In this document: in pieces, positions 10,401-21,943 of the stretch
Position numbering within the stretch: the stretch's first letter is position 1
How the letters are laid out: every line of letters starts with the position of its first letter
Assembly (NCBI GenBank): GCA_022829145.1
Contig: CM040753.1
Coordinates: 3,521,149 to 3,585,148, forward strand
Source of the DNA: Albula goreensis
Taxonomy: Eukaryota; Chordata; Actinopteri; Albuliformes; Albulidae
Length of the DNA: 64,000 nucleotides
Direction of reading: 5' to 3'
The notes under the pieces: model-generated
What the model was told of the DNA's origin: nothing
The model's database searches: none
The model's input: only the letters and a program-made list of their open reading frames with translations
Program-made: the position numbers and the translations under genes

Positions 10401-12539
10401 AACACTTTCCCATTCCACCTCCTGTTCAGAAGGTCCTACATAAGAAGTGAATATTTCTGTGACTGGCAGTCCATGTGTATGTCCGTCTATGTGTGTGTGA
10501 GCGCCAGTTTTCTCCTCCACGCTTCTCTAAGCGTACAGAAAATCGATACACTGATCTCAATGCTGAAGAAGAAAAATGTCCAGTAATTGACAATTGAAGG
10601 ATTTTCTGTCGTTTCCCATGACGCAGGGCCTGTCCTTGAGCGGGGGAGGTGTTTTTGAGCTCGCTCCAGGATGGCATATGTGCCGGTGTTTGAGAGAAAC
10701 GCTGGCACGCTCATATACTCATTAATCCAGTGGATGACTGCGCGTGAAGTACGCCACGTGCATACAGCTGTCATGGTGCTCATGCGGTGAATGTAAAACA
10801 TGTGAGAGAAAAAAAGAAGCTCTTTTTTAATAGGTATTTTACATTGAGGGGACACTCTGCCTGACAGCTGTGTGATTCAAATTTTGAGCAACACTGGCAA
10901 GCCAGTTGTTACTTTGCAGCAGGGGCAGACGACCTTGGTCCTTAAGTGCTGTAGACATTTCTGCTTTTTGCCCCGGTCGATCCCCAGACTACATAATCTT
11001 ATTAATCTCCAGGCTTAATGAGTGCAGGTGAGCCTGGGCTCGAGCTGGAGGAAATGTCTAAGCACTCTGATGTTTCTTGCTCGGGTTTCGACACTTAAAG
11101 ACTGGTCAAATTGTGATTAAGAAACAATAAACTGTCTGGAACATGAGTCTCCAGGTCCACCCCTTTGCCTACCCCTGCTTTACAGAATATGGCATGTGTA
11201 TGTACTTGTGTTCTATATTGTAAACAGTTCACCAAACTCCTCCCATGACCATTCACTATGCTTCATAACACCTTCATAAGCAAGACATAAGTACTACGTA
11301 CTTTAAAACCAAAGTTTACTTTGCCATTGTTACTTGCAGGCTACTGAATGCTAACCTCAGCAGCTGGCAGCCATTTTTTTCCCACACAAGCAGTTCCTCA
11401 ACTAATTTCACCCCATTTCCTCGTCCTGGTAGTCCAGTGTTCCTCCTCACCTTGGGTGAAAGCAATCAGTCTCTCTGGGTAAATAAACCATCTGGCCCCA
11501 AATGTGCAGTGTGTATAGACACACCTAATGACCTTTACTACTCCAGTCACGGTCCACTGAAGATCGGGGTCATGTCTGCGGGGCCACCCGAATTCTCAGG
11601 TCCCTTCCCAAAAGAGAGACACCACCGCCATCTCACTCCCAACCAGCCCTTTCACACAACTCAGCACAGATGGATTCTGGGAAATAGAGTCCTCTCATGA
11701 GGAAAAAACAGAAAGTAAAAACCTCTGTAAAGAGCTTCAGTCAATATCTGGCTTTGTGAAACCGTAACATAGATGCATTAAAAGTAAAAATGGTAAAAAT
11801 GAGACTCGCTTCATTGTTTTCTGCTGCTTGGATACCAGAGACACATTTGGATTTTAACATACCATTGACAGAAGAAGAAGAAAACCCAAACAACAAATGA
11901 TAAGTGAGTCACTCACTGTTATAATTGGAGAGGCACTAAACTGTGGTTTTGAGGAAAAGGCTTCTAAAGTTCGAGGCCTGTTTCAACACTGAGATGAGCA
12001 CTTACCGGGAGGAACTTGACGTATTTAAGTAGGCTATTTACGACCCAAGAAACCTCTTTCAGTGAAACATCCATCACAGGAAGGCTTGAGGGGTCTGTGC
12101 TAGAGACATTAGATGGTTTGCTCTTTTTTTTACATCAGAAAGTTACAAGTTAATGTTAATATTAGACATCTCTTTCTGTAGCTCTGTCTACTAACATTTT
12201 TATAAACATTAAAACTTGGGGATAATTAAATGTACAGCCAAAACGGTACCTTACTTGTTGTAATTTTTGGCAAATATGGGCAGCACCTTATCACTGAGAT
12301 AAGGGTTGCCTTGTTGGAAATTCATTGCTGGGTTAGTAAATCTCACACACACACCTGGTGTCCAATCACAGCTGAAGCACTGGTGGGAGCCCCAAATCAA
12401 CCTCCATTACTACCCATCAACAAACAGGAAATATAAAACCTTCTTTTCTTGATGACTAATTCTGACAGCTGCACCCCAAATAATTTACCTTACACTAGAC
12501 TGACTGAGTGAAAGGATAGTCTGAGCCATGGCACTGAGT
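7401..12539. other. Non-coding intronic sequence with small palindromes
   Basis: No supported gene. Items seen: a C-rich/(CA)n run at 8337-8366; an imperfect palindrome around ACTAGT at about 9018-9044 (CAGGGG...CCCCCTG); a perfect hairpin with 13-bp arms TTCATCTAAATTA at 9345-9357 and 9361-9373; and a TGGCATCTAGTGG word at 9514-9526 resembling a CTCF core. The remainder is unremarkable unique sequence. Confidence 0.5.
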
Positions 12540-12790
12540 AACAGCATGTGCCCCCAATGCACCAGTAACAGTAACAACGTAAAAATCATAATAGTAACTA
12601 CAATGGACCAGTAACAATAACAATGTAACAATAGTAATAGTAACTACAATGCATGAGTAATAGTAACAACATAACAATAGTAATAGTAACTACAATGGAC
12701 CAGTAACAATAACAATGTAACAATAGTAATAGTAACTACAATGCAACAATAACAATAACAATGTAACTATTGATAGCAACTACATTGTGA
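12540..12790. repeat. 46-bp minisatellite, about five copies
   Basis: The word AACTACAATG recurs at 12596, 12642, 12688 and 12734, an exact 46-bp spacing. Each unit is built from AACAATAGTAATAGT-like trinucleotide-rich sequence. Units alternate between GGACCAGTAACAAT and GCATGAGTAATAGT versions, hinting at a 92-bp dimer. Confidence 0.9.
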
Positions 12791-15700
12791 CAGTAACATG
12801 ACATCAAACAGATATTTTACTGTCAGGAGGGTGCCAAAGCGAGGTAAGCCAGTGACAAGTGGAAAAGTCTCTGATCTTGTTTCATGTGGGTAGCTTCTGT
12901 TACAGTGGCAAACCTGAGAGGACTAGGGCCATACTGACAGTAAACATCAATTACTTTGGAAGCTGCAGAGTTTCCCCGCACACACTGTGTCAGACCTCAG
13001 CTGGCCACAAATTGGGCAGCCCATACCCAGAGATCAATGCTGCCGTTACTCAGGGGGGCTCTGATTGCCTTTCCTTTTGCTCTGAATCATTTCCCAAAAT
13101 CCTTTGTCACCCCCACTCCCGTCGCATAAAGCACTTCAGCAACAGGGAGAGCTAAGAACCACCGGTGTATGGCGGTGTATGGCGTCGAGGTGTGGTCGCC
13201 TATATCATTCAGACGGAGCTGATGATGTGCTATCCAAGCTTCAGGCAGTGGATTATGGGAAGTGCGGTCCTGGAGGTGCTGGAGCCTGACAGAACAGGTC
13301 TGTCTAACAGCTAAGGGGACAAATTAACACCTCCCTTTCATAGGGCCCGATTCACCTTCCTCCCTCTAATCTACCCAAGAGGAAACATCTTTACCTGACA
13401 CCTTTTTCAGACCCGATCCATCCGATCACACACAGAGAATCCCCCTGAGAAGGGCTTCATTAAAGTTAGCAAAAGTTTTTTTTTCTTATTTTATATAAAA
13501 AAACAGTCTGAAATGATTGCACAAGCGCTTACAGAATCAAGCTCTAAACTTCCTGTCATACCGACACGAGGCATGTCAAATTGAGTCCCAATCCTATTTC
13601 AACTTGCCAAGATAAGGTTCTTGGAAAACAGAGAGAAACAGAGAGAAAATGAGAAGGGGGAAGGGGAGGAGGTAGAGTGAGAAAGAGACAGAAAATAAGA
13701 GAACGTGAGGACGGGGACAACAGAAATGTGTTTAGATCTGTTTTTCACACTGAAACTGACCATGTGTGAAAGCACAGTCCCTCGCTCACCAGCATACCCT
13801 GAGGAGTGAGGGGGGCTAAAGGCTCAGAGGGTTTAGACCACCACACTGTCTTATTTGGGGAGCCATCAACATAACCCTGCTTCACGTCCCAAACGTGTCA
13901 TCTGACATATTATTTGAGAAAAACCACACTGCAGTGATTGCCATGATTGTATCTGCATAAGTTTATTAATTAATGAGATTTTTATTGATTTTTACGGCAG
14001 ACGGCTTTGCCCAAAACAGCTTTAAGTAGCTTAAATGTGAACCTCGTATTGTTGGGTATTTGCTAAATCAGTTCATGTTGAGTACTTTGCTCAAGGGTAA
14101 ACTGATCCGCGAGGAAACTAACCACAATGTCACTGCTGCTGAGCCATTAACGAAACAACAAATAAACAAAAACACTGCATTCACAATAAGTGTCTATCCC
14201 TACTGCAGTTAAAACGTATTTTCACAAGGGGATACAGCAAGTGTGTCCTGCCATTTCCATGGATTTTGCAGACCGGGGTAGGATTACAGGCCAGCTTGAC
14301 TCATTCTGACTTTTTTTTTGGAGCTGAAATATCAAATCCTGTAGTTTGAAAATGCTGCTGCACTATGAAATGGTAAGTCCCAAAATGACATGTCAGTAAA
14401 ACTATGAGTTTCTTTTTTTCAGACTTCCCTGACATTTCAGTAAAACTATGAGTACTTTAAAAGCCATAAAAGTATTTTTTCACACTTCCTCCTAAAATCA
14501 TTTTGCATGTGCCGTCACATCCCTTCATACATGTGTAACAGGTGAGCCATAGCTACCTTAGCCAGTAGTAACTGAGCACATGAGGGGGTGTTATCAGTCC
14601 CATTAGCTCCTACCTCACCACTCTCTGCTTCCAATGTATGAGTATTTCTTTGTGTAAAATCAGTACATAGCTTTGGCTGAAGGGGGCCTCAAACAGTAAG
14701 TTTAGTGCATGAAATCAGACAGGGTCCAGCCCAATGGCACTAAAGGGAAGGATGGCTAACCCTTCCCCTGTATGACAGGTACAGGGGTGTGCCTGGCCCG
14801 CGGAAGGACTGCGGAGTTGGGCTGTGGGCTGGGACTGGTAGGTCATGTTCTTCACTGGCCCGCCCTTTCCCTTGTTATTTGTACCTCTGCCCCCGTATAC
14901 TCAAATCAGTACAGGGTCTTAGTGGCTAAGCCTCTCTTCTGGGGCATGGACAGGTGAGGAGGCATGGCAGAGCTATTAAAGTTCCTCTCCAGCCAAAACT
15001 ACTTCCTGAAATCACCCTCAGAGTGAGGTAAGCAGTCACATGACTCCTTGGATGAATAACTAGTAGGGACCCTCATTTGCTCAGTAACTATATAAACAGG
15101 CTGTGGCTACGTCACACCTGTAATGTAAAAATATACCTCATGTCATGTGGGGAATCATTTTAATGAGGAAGGCAGAACACTTTTATGACCAAAATGAACA
15201 TACTTTCACTGACATGTCAATTTTCAGATCACCATGCAACGACATTTTCAAACTGCAACATGAAATACATAGCTGAAAACACGTCGGTATGAGTGAGACA
15301 GGGCTGTAAGGAACCAGAGTAGCTCTGGATCCATTCCCAGGTGGGACAGCCGTATGCTTGGGTAACTCTGGCTTGCTTCAGTGAGTACCCAGCTGTATAC
15401 CAGGATAATATGCTGAAGTGTGAGATCTGTGCTAAATCACCTCACACAAGGACAGTCTGCCAATGAAATAAAAAAATAAATAATGTTTCTGATCATCCAG
15501 GAACGAAAGATGCCTCTTCTCTCAACATTTCATGAAATAAGAATGCACAGGCACATACATACACACGCACACACGGACACACACACACCCACACACACGT
15601 TTCCATAGGGAAAGCTCTTCCATTCCAAACCTGATGATGCCACCACCCAATGCCGCAGCCAATATCGCGCCTTTATTTGTGCCTCAATGCTGGAGTTTAT

Positions 15701-16742
15701 CTCAGTATGCGCTCGTCACTGTGAGCTCTGTGCCTACCGGATCCCTTATCAAAATGTTTTTATTTTCCAAGGTGACTCTACTTATTTTTCTTAGTTCCTT
15801 TTTTACACTGAACAAATACAGAAAGCTCTTGTAGCACCCTTAGGAATCGCTCCCTTTCTCTCTCTCTCTGTTTCTCTCTCTCTCTCTACGTCTTTTCTAT
15901 TTATCTACCTGAGGTATTTTAAAAAGGACACATCTAGTTTTACAAAACAACTTCTTTGGAGCACCAGGATACATTTTGACGGCCACACCCATTCCGAGTC
16001 GTGGGCGATTCGTGACGTGTCAGAAGTGTTTATCCCTCGCCACAGGGGGACAAGAACTCAGAGCATCGTTACTAACATCCTCAGCTCCCCGATTTTTTTT
16101 TCCTGTGTTGGTTTCGGTGAATATAAAACACAGTTAAATGCATGCATAAGGCACTCAGGAGGTATGTGCATTAACTAATCAGCAACCCTTTGAACACAGA
16201 GAGAGGCAGTGGGTAGTATCTGACCGGGTGAGGAGACCAACGGAGCAGGAGAAGTCTTTGGCACTTCATTAAAGCTGAAAAATGAATCATTTGACCACTT
16301 AAATACGCAATCAAGTTCCCTTTTCGGGAGCTTCATATTTACGATTCCGGTTGCTGAGCTTTGAGAGCCACACAGAGCCAGCAACATGCTTATAGTCTAG
16401 TTTTCCACCCTTGTTTTATTGTCTCAAAGCGGATGAGCTTGCTTGTTGAGCTCTTTTTTGTCCGAGCACATGGGAGAGCATTCTGCAGTACGCCGTGGTA
16501 ATAAGGGCCATAATCATAAACCAGCTTAGGTAAGAAAAGCACACACTCAATCTTTAACATTCACCCAAAGAGCGGTAAACAACACTGCATATAAAAAATA
16601 TACATCATTTAGCCTCTTAAGTCAGCATATTACAAAAAACATAAGTACATCACCATCACCACTAACCACTAGTTAGTGATGGGTTTAGAAACACAGTACC
16701 TGAATTTAAGAAAGAAATATACATTATGCATACATATATGCT
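12791..16742. other. Non-coding intronic sequence
   Basis: No supported gene. The region contains the SINE relic at 13992-14150, an interrupted CA run at about 15550-15600 and a short CT run at about 15858-15890. A GC-richer patch at about 14790-14960 has no recognisable coding or repeat identity. Confidence 0.5.
13992..14150 (-). mobile_element. Old SINE relic, minus orientation, with teleost SINE tail motif
   Basis: GGCAGACGGCTTTGCCCAAA at about 13998 is a decayed reverse form of the dispersed teleost tail CTTTGGATAAAAGCGTCTGC. Further in are ACTTTGCTCAAGGGTAA and GCTGCTGAGCCATTAAC, which fit the body and tRNA-like head of the same family read backwards. Copies nearby at 51280-51490 and 49806-49870 share the motif. 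Boundaries are approximate. Confidence 0.5.
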
Positions 16743-16993
16743 CTGCAGGGGGAAGGGAATGTTATTGTCAAATTTGTTTTCTTTTTATTATTATTCTATA
16801 CACAACAGCTCTTAGAACCCCCTTAAGCCCATCTATATATTTATGTTTGTGTATGTATAGTATACATGCACACACATGCACACACAAACACAAACACACA
16901 CACACACACACACACATGCTCTAAGTGTTGTTGTGTAAACAGTAAAAACGAGAAGAAAACAAATCAGGCAATAACATGCCCCTCTCCCAGCAG
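16743..16993. repeat. Fold-back element: ~76-bp inverted arms around a (CA)n loop
   Basis: The arm at 16743-16818 (GGGAATGTTATTG...TTTGTTTTCT...ACACAACA) matches the reverse complement of 16917-16993 at an estimated three-quarters identity or better. The roughly 98-bp loop holds the CA repeat at 16866-16918. This suggests an inverted duplication or a MITE-like fold-back whose spacer became a microsatellite. Confidence 0.75.
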
Positions 16994-17747
16994 AATATTC
17001 CGCTGGTCTCAGATCAGGGGGTAGCGTGGTTTTATGTATACAATACAGGACAGAAAGCGCTGACAAGGCTGCTCTGAGGCGCTTTAATAGAGTGTCAAAG
17101 ACAAGGCAAAAATAAGGTTCTCTGAGGATGATTTAGAAGAGCCGACGGAAGCAGCGCCCCAAGCCCGAGTCTCAATAAGGGATATATCACCCAGAGCCAG
17201 GAGACAACTGTAAACATGAAGGAGAGTTATCCTGCACCCTCCTCTGTAAATTCAGCTCTCTACCCTCCACAACCCATCACCTCCCACCCATATACTCTCC
17301 ACCCCGCCTCACCTCCCGTTAGCAGAGACACTCGTTAACAACTTTCCATTCAGACTTTGTGTTAGCGCTCCACATGCAAAGATAAAACACCAGCACACAT
17401 CCCCCCCACCCCCACACACCATCACCATTTTCTGGTATTCATTGTCATTTTTTTTTTGGTCAGAGAACAATAAACTGTGTACATAGCTGCACCAAAACAC
17501 CTGTTTGTCCAAACGCTGTCTTCAGCACCTCATCACCCTGTACAGAAATGAAAGGCGCACTCAAATCTATGCAAGTCAAGGACAGCCATAGATCTATGTT
17601 GAAATGAAACATTAGGAGTGGGCTCAAGGCAAGTGGAAAATGAAACATCTTCAGCCAGTTTTTTTTTCTTCTCGTTTCCCACGAGGGCTGCAGTGAAGGA
17701 GAGCGATCAGAGAGTGACACTAACGCCGTGCGAAATTAAGCCCTTAC
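16994..17747 (-). other. dpp6: dpp6 intron downstream of the alternative first exon
   Basis: Intronic, following the donor at 17746-17747 on the minus strand. It contains a C run (17401-17415, G-rich on the minus strand) and a TTCAGCACC word at 17522-17530 that equals the left half of an RE1/REST site, without a proper right half. No exon was recognised. Confidence 0.55.
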
Positions 17748-17804
17748 CGTTTTGGAGGATGTGGTGGTGTCGATCTTCTGCTGGGTGACGATCAGAACGG
17801 ACAT
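17748..17804 (-). CDS. dpp6: Candidate alternative first coding exon of dpp6 (short N-terminus)
   Basis: On the minus strand an ATG at 17804, in the context GAACCATGT, opens 19 codons (MSVLIVTQQK...TTTSSKT). These run straight into GTAAGG, a good splice donor, leaving phase 0. The long-isoform exon at 1131-1325 on the same strand also ends in phase 0, so both could join the same next exon. Multiple short alternative first exons encoding different cytosolic tails are a known feature of DPP6 and DPP10. Those tails tune Kv4 inactivation and trafficking. I do not recall this exact tail from a named isoform; its ...SSKT end loosely resembles a DPP10 variant ending PSKTIK. The exon is short and hydrophilic with no signal peptide, as expected for a type II protein tail. 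The structure is seen; assignment to dpp6 is inference from strand, phase and position. Confidence 0.6.
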
Positions 17805-18070
17805 GGTTCACTCGCACGCTCGCGCCCTCGTTCCTCAACTTCGGCTCCAAAAAGTGTTGGCGCTGCGGCGGTCCGGTGAGGTGTGCGTGCGGTGTGTGGG
17901 TTTTTTTTTTTTTTTCGGCTTCTGAGCCGACCCCCTCCTGGAATCTCCACACGAGAGCGAAGCCGCTGAGAGAATCAGTCAGGGAGCCACAAGCGTCCTG
18001 TCTCCGGGATATCGTAATCCATCTGAAGAAGGGTGGCTCTCAAACTGTGCCTACCTCTCCCTTCTCTTCC
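17805..18070 (-). promoter_or_regulatory. dpp6: Presumed 5' UTR/promoter of the alternative dpp6 first exon
   Basis: The sequence upstream (minus sense) of the ATG at 17804 is GC- and CpG-richer than its surroundings: CGCACGCTCGCGCC, GCGCTGCGGCGGTCCGG, CTCCGGGATATCG. It lacks a TATA box, consistent with a small CpG-type promoter. The transcription start is unknown. Confidence 0.4.
17975..18022 (-). other. Possible upstream ORF in the 5' leader of the alternative exon
   Basis: A minus-strand ATG at 18022 opens 15 codons (MDYDIPETGRLWLPD) and stops at 17975, about 170 nt upstream of the presumed main ATG. It matters only if the transcript starts above 18022, which is not known. Its initiation context is moderate (G at +4, C at -3). 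Confidence 0.2.
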
Positions 18071-18300
18071 CCTCTCTAAGCCCTCTCTCCCACAGGCTAT
18101 TACAGGTTCCACTCCTCCAGGAAACTGGAGCTCCAAAACCCCCTCCCCCTTCCCCCGCACACCACACACTCACACACTCACACACCACACACAAGCAAGG
18201 TACGCAACAGTATCTGTCAGAACGCAAAGATCACTGAGAGTCTTCTGCTTCTCCAGTCCCAACTTCAGAGCAGCAGCGGAAGGGAGTGATTTTGGAGCCC

Positions 18301-18402
18301 TTTTTTTTTTTTTTTTTTTTTGGGTTCACCCACGTGTGATCGCGCATGCTTGTGTAAGTGCGTGCATGTGTGCGTGTGTGTGTGTGTGTTTGTTTGTGTG
18401 TG
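18301..18402. repeat. Poly-T run followed by (GT)n
   Basis: A 21-base T run at 18301-18321, then, after about 40 bp, an interrupted GT repeat to 18402. Confidence 0.9.
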
Positions 18403-20053
18403 AGCGAGACAGACAGAGAGTGTATGCCCATGTGTGTTCTGCCCGACTGACAATGGATCAATTCAATCAGTTTTACTGTTAGGGTTTGTGATAAAGCCTG
18501 TGCGATATTTATTCTGTATGTCTAGCACATCGTAAATTATATCTGCTCCTAAGAGGACAGGTCCCTGGCGCAATATGAGATGCTGTTTTATTTATGCCGC
18601 GTTTGTGCCCACGTATCGAATGGAGTACCCAAACTGAATAACCAATTTACGCTCCAAACCTGCACCCCCTGTCCATGTGCTAAACAGCAGAGAGAGGCTC
18701 GGGCGCAGGGGAGCCCAGAGCACACTGAGTAATTGCTTTGGGAAAGATTGTGGCTTTCTCTGCGACACATATTATCAGTTTCCTATTACCACTATTTTGA
18801 GTGACTCCGAAAAAAAATTGGACAAAGTTGAACGGAGCAATGTGAAACAAGACTATTAGACTTTACCTCACAGCATGGTGAAATGTAAATCGCATTCTGT
18901 GCTTCGTAAAGATCCAGCGGATTTACAGTATATGTTTGCTTACAGATTGATATGCAGTACTTACAAGACACACACAATGCTGAATGGTGAGATGGACAGC
19001 TAGCCTCATTAGCGAGCTAATAGAATAACCACTCCCTCAAAGGCCAGTGATATTGTCTAATGACAGATCTGCCACCTGGCCAGCCCAAATATTAATTTGT
19101 TTTATGATGAATTCTTCACATCCTTCAGTGTTACCGGTCATTAGACTGTGCCTTAACTGACTGTCAGATCACACATCCCCCTTTTCTTTGCAGTAGAGAT
19201 CTTTCCTTGCTCAATTCTGAATGCCTTTATTAATTTTTCAGAGCTTGAACATTACAAAATTGGTCTCACCTCAGCTCACACCGGTGAGGAGGAGAGTGAC
19301 GGTGGGAGTAAGGATTGTACCGCCACGCACGCCTGTGCCACCCTCCCATCCTGAATTCTGTCATAAACAAAAGCGCTTCCATAAAACTCCAATACCACCT
19401 CCACATGCTTGAGTGACCTGCAGTGCCACAACTAGTTTCAGTACCAAATTACAGTAACATACCTAATTCCTAAAATGTGGAGGTACCAAATTCCTGTACC
19501 ATCAGAGTTACAGTACCATCATGTACCATCCAGTACCATGAAGTTCCTTCATCAAGTAAAAGTCGTACACCATCCCAGCTTACTATACTGCCCCCAAAAA
19601 TTCATACCACTCACATCTTTGGTTCATGGCATTTTATATTACCTACAGTTCCCACAGCATTTGTCTATAAAGGTGGGTATGTACTGTAAAGACGTTCATG
19701 TTTAGTACCTCACTTTAGAGCATACCACATCTTCTACACTCACTCTATCACTCAAACCTTTGATTCCAAATCGATTCCTGCTTGCCCTTGGTATCTGCCC
19801 AGACAAATACATCACTGGCCTGTAACGGCCTGCAGCCAATCACACAGACTTAGTCTCTTTAATGGTGGATGCATTTCAATCTTAAATGGACTTCAGTCTT
19901 TTTAGAGGCCTGTGCTTTTCTATTTTACAATTAAACGGGTGCTTTTCAAAGGACACCATTGCCTGCCTCCAGTAAAGCAGAAAATACTCAAAGAAACTTG
20001 TGCTATAATGTAATACTGTTTTGATGGAATTTCGTGTGAGTTTCAGGAGACTA
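18403..20053. other. Non-coding sequence
   Basis: No supported gene. A stretch at about 19430-19700 is enriched in AGTACC/GTACCAT words, possibly a very decayed tandem repeat, but no period could be fixed. Confidence 0.5.
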
Positions 20054-20375
20054 CAGGTATGCGTTGCTCAACATCCATGATAAGTTCTGTGAAACAGGAC
20101 GTTATGTGATTTGGACGTTGTGCGAACACCATATTATCAAAGCTATATAGGATATTGTAGTGTACCTGCATTGACTAAATAGCCAAGATGCTGTACACAT
20201 ACAGTACTGTATCTCAGGTAATGCACCTGGCAAGGTAAAATAAGGGTTAAATAGGTTACAACCGCTACGTCCCGTTTTCTGATCAGGATTTCTGACCTCT
20301 ATTATAACCTTATGGAACCACAGACATATATGCAGTTAGATGTTGCTCGAACGGACATTATGTGGCACATACCTG
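20054..20375. mobile_element. Non-autonomous mariner/pogo-like DNA transposon (MITE), 322 bp
   Basis: The element begins CAGGTATGCG and ends GCACATACCTG, giving short terminal inverted repeats CAGGTATG(C/T)G. It is flanked on both sides by TA (20052-20053 and 20376-20377), the Tc1/mariner target duplication. CAG termini plus TA are typical of pogo/Tigger-type elements. The ends contain GGACGTTGTGCGAACA and GCTCGAACGGACATTATG, which strongly resemble, from memory, a repeat common in mammalian genomes with TTGTGCGAACATC and CCGAAACGTCGTTATG. There is no transposase frame. Confidence 0.7.
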
Positions 20376-20377
20376 TA

Positions 20378-21598
20378 CATGCGATTGACTGGGTCCCAAC
20401 TAATGTCTTTAGTCCAACCACAATAAATGGAACTCAATGGGCATTCACTCTGTTATTACACTCACAACTTAACACATGCATTAGTAGTGTTTTCTAAAAC
20501 ATAGTTTGTTGAGGTCAGAACTAATCAAAGTAAACTCAATTAAAACATGTCTGTAGAGAAAAAAGCAATCCTTGCATTTATTTGTCAGCGAAAGTTATGA
20601 GCGAGTTTTGACTGAATAGGGTCACTTGTCTTCTTGACAGCATTCACCTGCAAAGTCATTGGCTATAAAACTCAAATGTGTACTGCCAGCCCTGACTGGT
20701 GCTTACTGAGCTATGGTCCACTCTAATTGTTGCCTAATTAGATTTAATCCACCAAGCTGTTTCACGGATGAAAGTCTTCACTGTGCTTAATTGCCATTTG
20801 CAGTTCTACTGGTTGAATTTGAAAGCTAGTGCTCTCGCAGGTGTGTGTTAACTATTATGCCCATGTCATCATTGCCCTGAAGGCTTACAGCTAAAGTATG
20901 TTGGATGTTTTATGACTTTTTGAGAGTAAAAAACCTTTTAGCGAGAGGTGCCTGAAATTATTTTTTTCTGATTGAATGTGAGCACAGTCAGATCTTACAT
21001 GCTGAGGTCTACCTGAAAGTGGTGCACATTCTTCAGGTCCACAGTGATGGATGGCTCACAGTCTGGAGGGAATATAACCTGGGGCGCAGAACGGCAAATA
21101 TCTATGGGCGTTTAAACCTCCTGTGGATTCGGTAACAAAATCTGATAAGAACATAACTTATAACAGAGAGTAATAGCTCAGCCAGAGTGAAAAGCTCGCC
21201 CAGATAGTTATTTTGTGTTCCCATAAAGCACACAGCGCAGCATCGCTCATGCTCTGTCTGGACTGCCCGCTCCAGCAGCGACTCATTGCCGAGGCGGCCA
21301 ATGAAAACCACAAAATTTTCCTGCGAGGTTATTTATGTCTGATGCGGTTCTCCTCGTACCAAGAAACAGCTCCACGTACCTTTTTAGAAGAGGCCTTTTG
21401 AGGCAAGAGAAGGGGGAGAAGAAGAGACGGTGCTAATCTCACACTGCAACAGGTAGGACGCTGAGATCTCACAGAAACATATTGATTGATTAGCTCATAT
21501 GACTGTAGTGTGCAGGAGAACAAAAAGATGAAAAGGCTACAGAAGGCAAACATTTCACAAACCTGCTACCATGGGTGCCCAGGTGCTGAAGAGGGGAA

Positions 21599-21600
<2 letters not shown>
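20378..21600. other. Non-coding sequence, nothing recognised
   Basis: Unique-looking sequence between the pogo-like element and a GT microsatellite. Short open frames on both strands near 21100-21550 show no family resemblance. Confidence 0.5.

Positions 21601-21687
<87 letters not shown>
21601..21687. repeat. (GT)n microsatellite, about 43 uninterrupted units
   Basis: A pure GT tract of about 87 bp, probably highly length-polymorphic. Confidence 0.98.
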
Positions 21688-21689
<2 letters not shown>

Positions 21690-21710
21690 GACGATCACCA
21701 TTAAACAGTA

Positions 21711-21943
21711 CACTCTAAAAAGCACCAAAAATGGATCCTTTGATTAGCTTTCAGGGGACACCCATTTTTTTGGTACTATATAGAACTGTTAACAAACCAA
21801 TAATTAAACATTCAGTACTACAGACCTGTTAACAATCTATTGTATGGGGCCATGATTTGCTAATAGTCCTATATAGTACCAAAAATGGTTTCTCTTTGAT
21901 TCTGAACAAAGAATCCCCATAGAACCTTTTGTTCTTTAGAGTG
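21711..21943. mobile_element. hAT-like MITE, about 233 bp
   Basis: Starts CACTCTAAAAAGC and ends GTTCTTTAGAGTG, so the termini are inverted (CACTCTAAA-). The interior carries TATATAGAAC, TATATAGTACC and GAACCTTTTGTTC words, typical of a very common teleost MITE group. No clear target duplication remains, suggesting age. Confidence 0.65.

Noticed and set aside
17522-17545. RE1/REST silencer site after the alternative exon
   Set aside because: Only the left half TTCAGCACC matches; the right half GGACAGCGCC is absent at any standard spacing.
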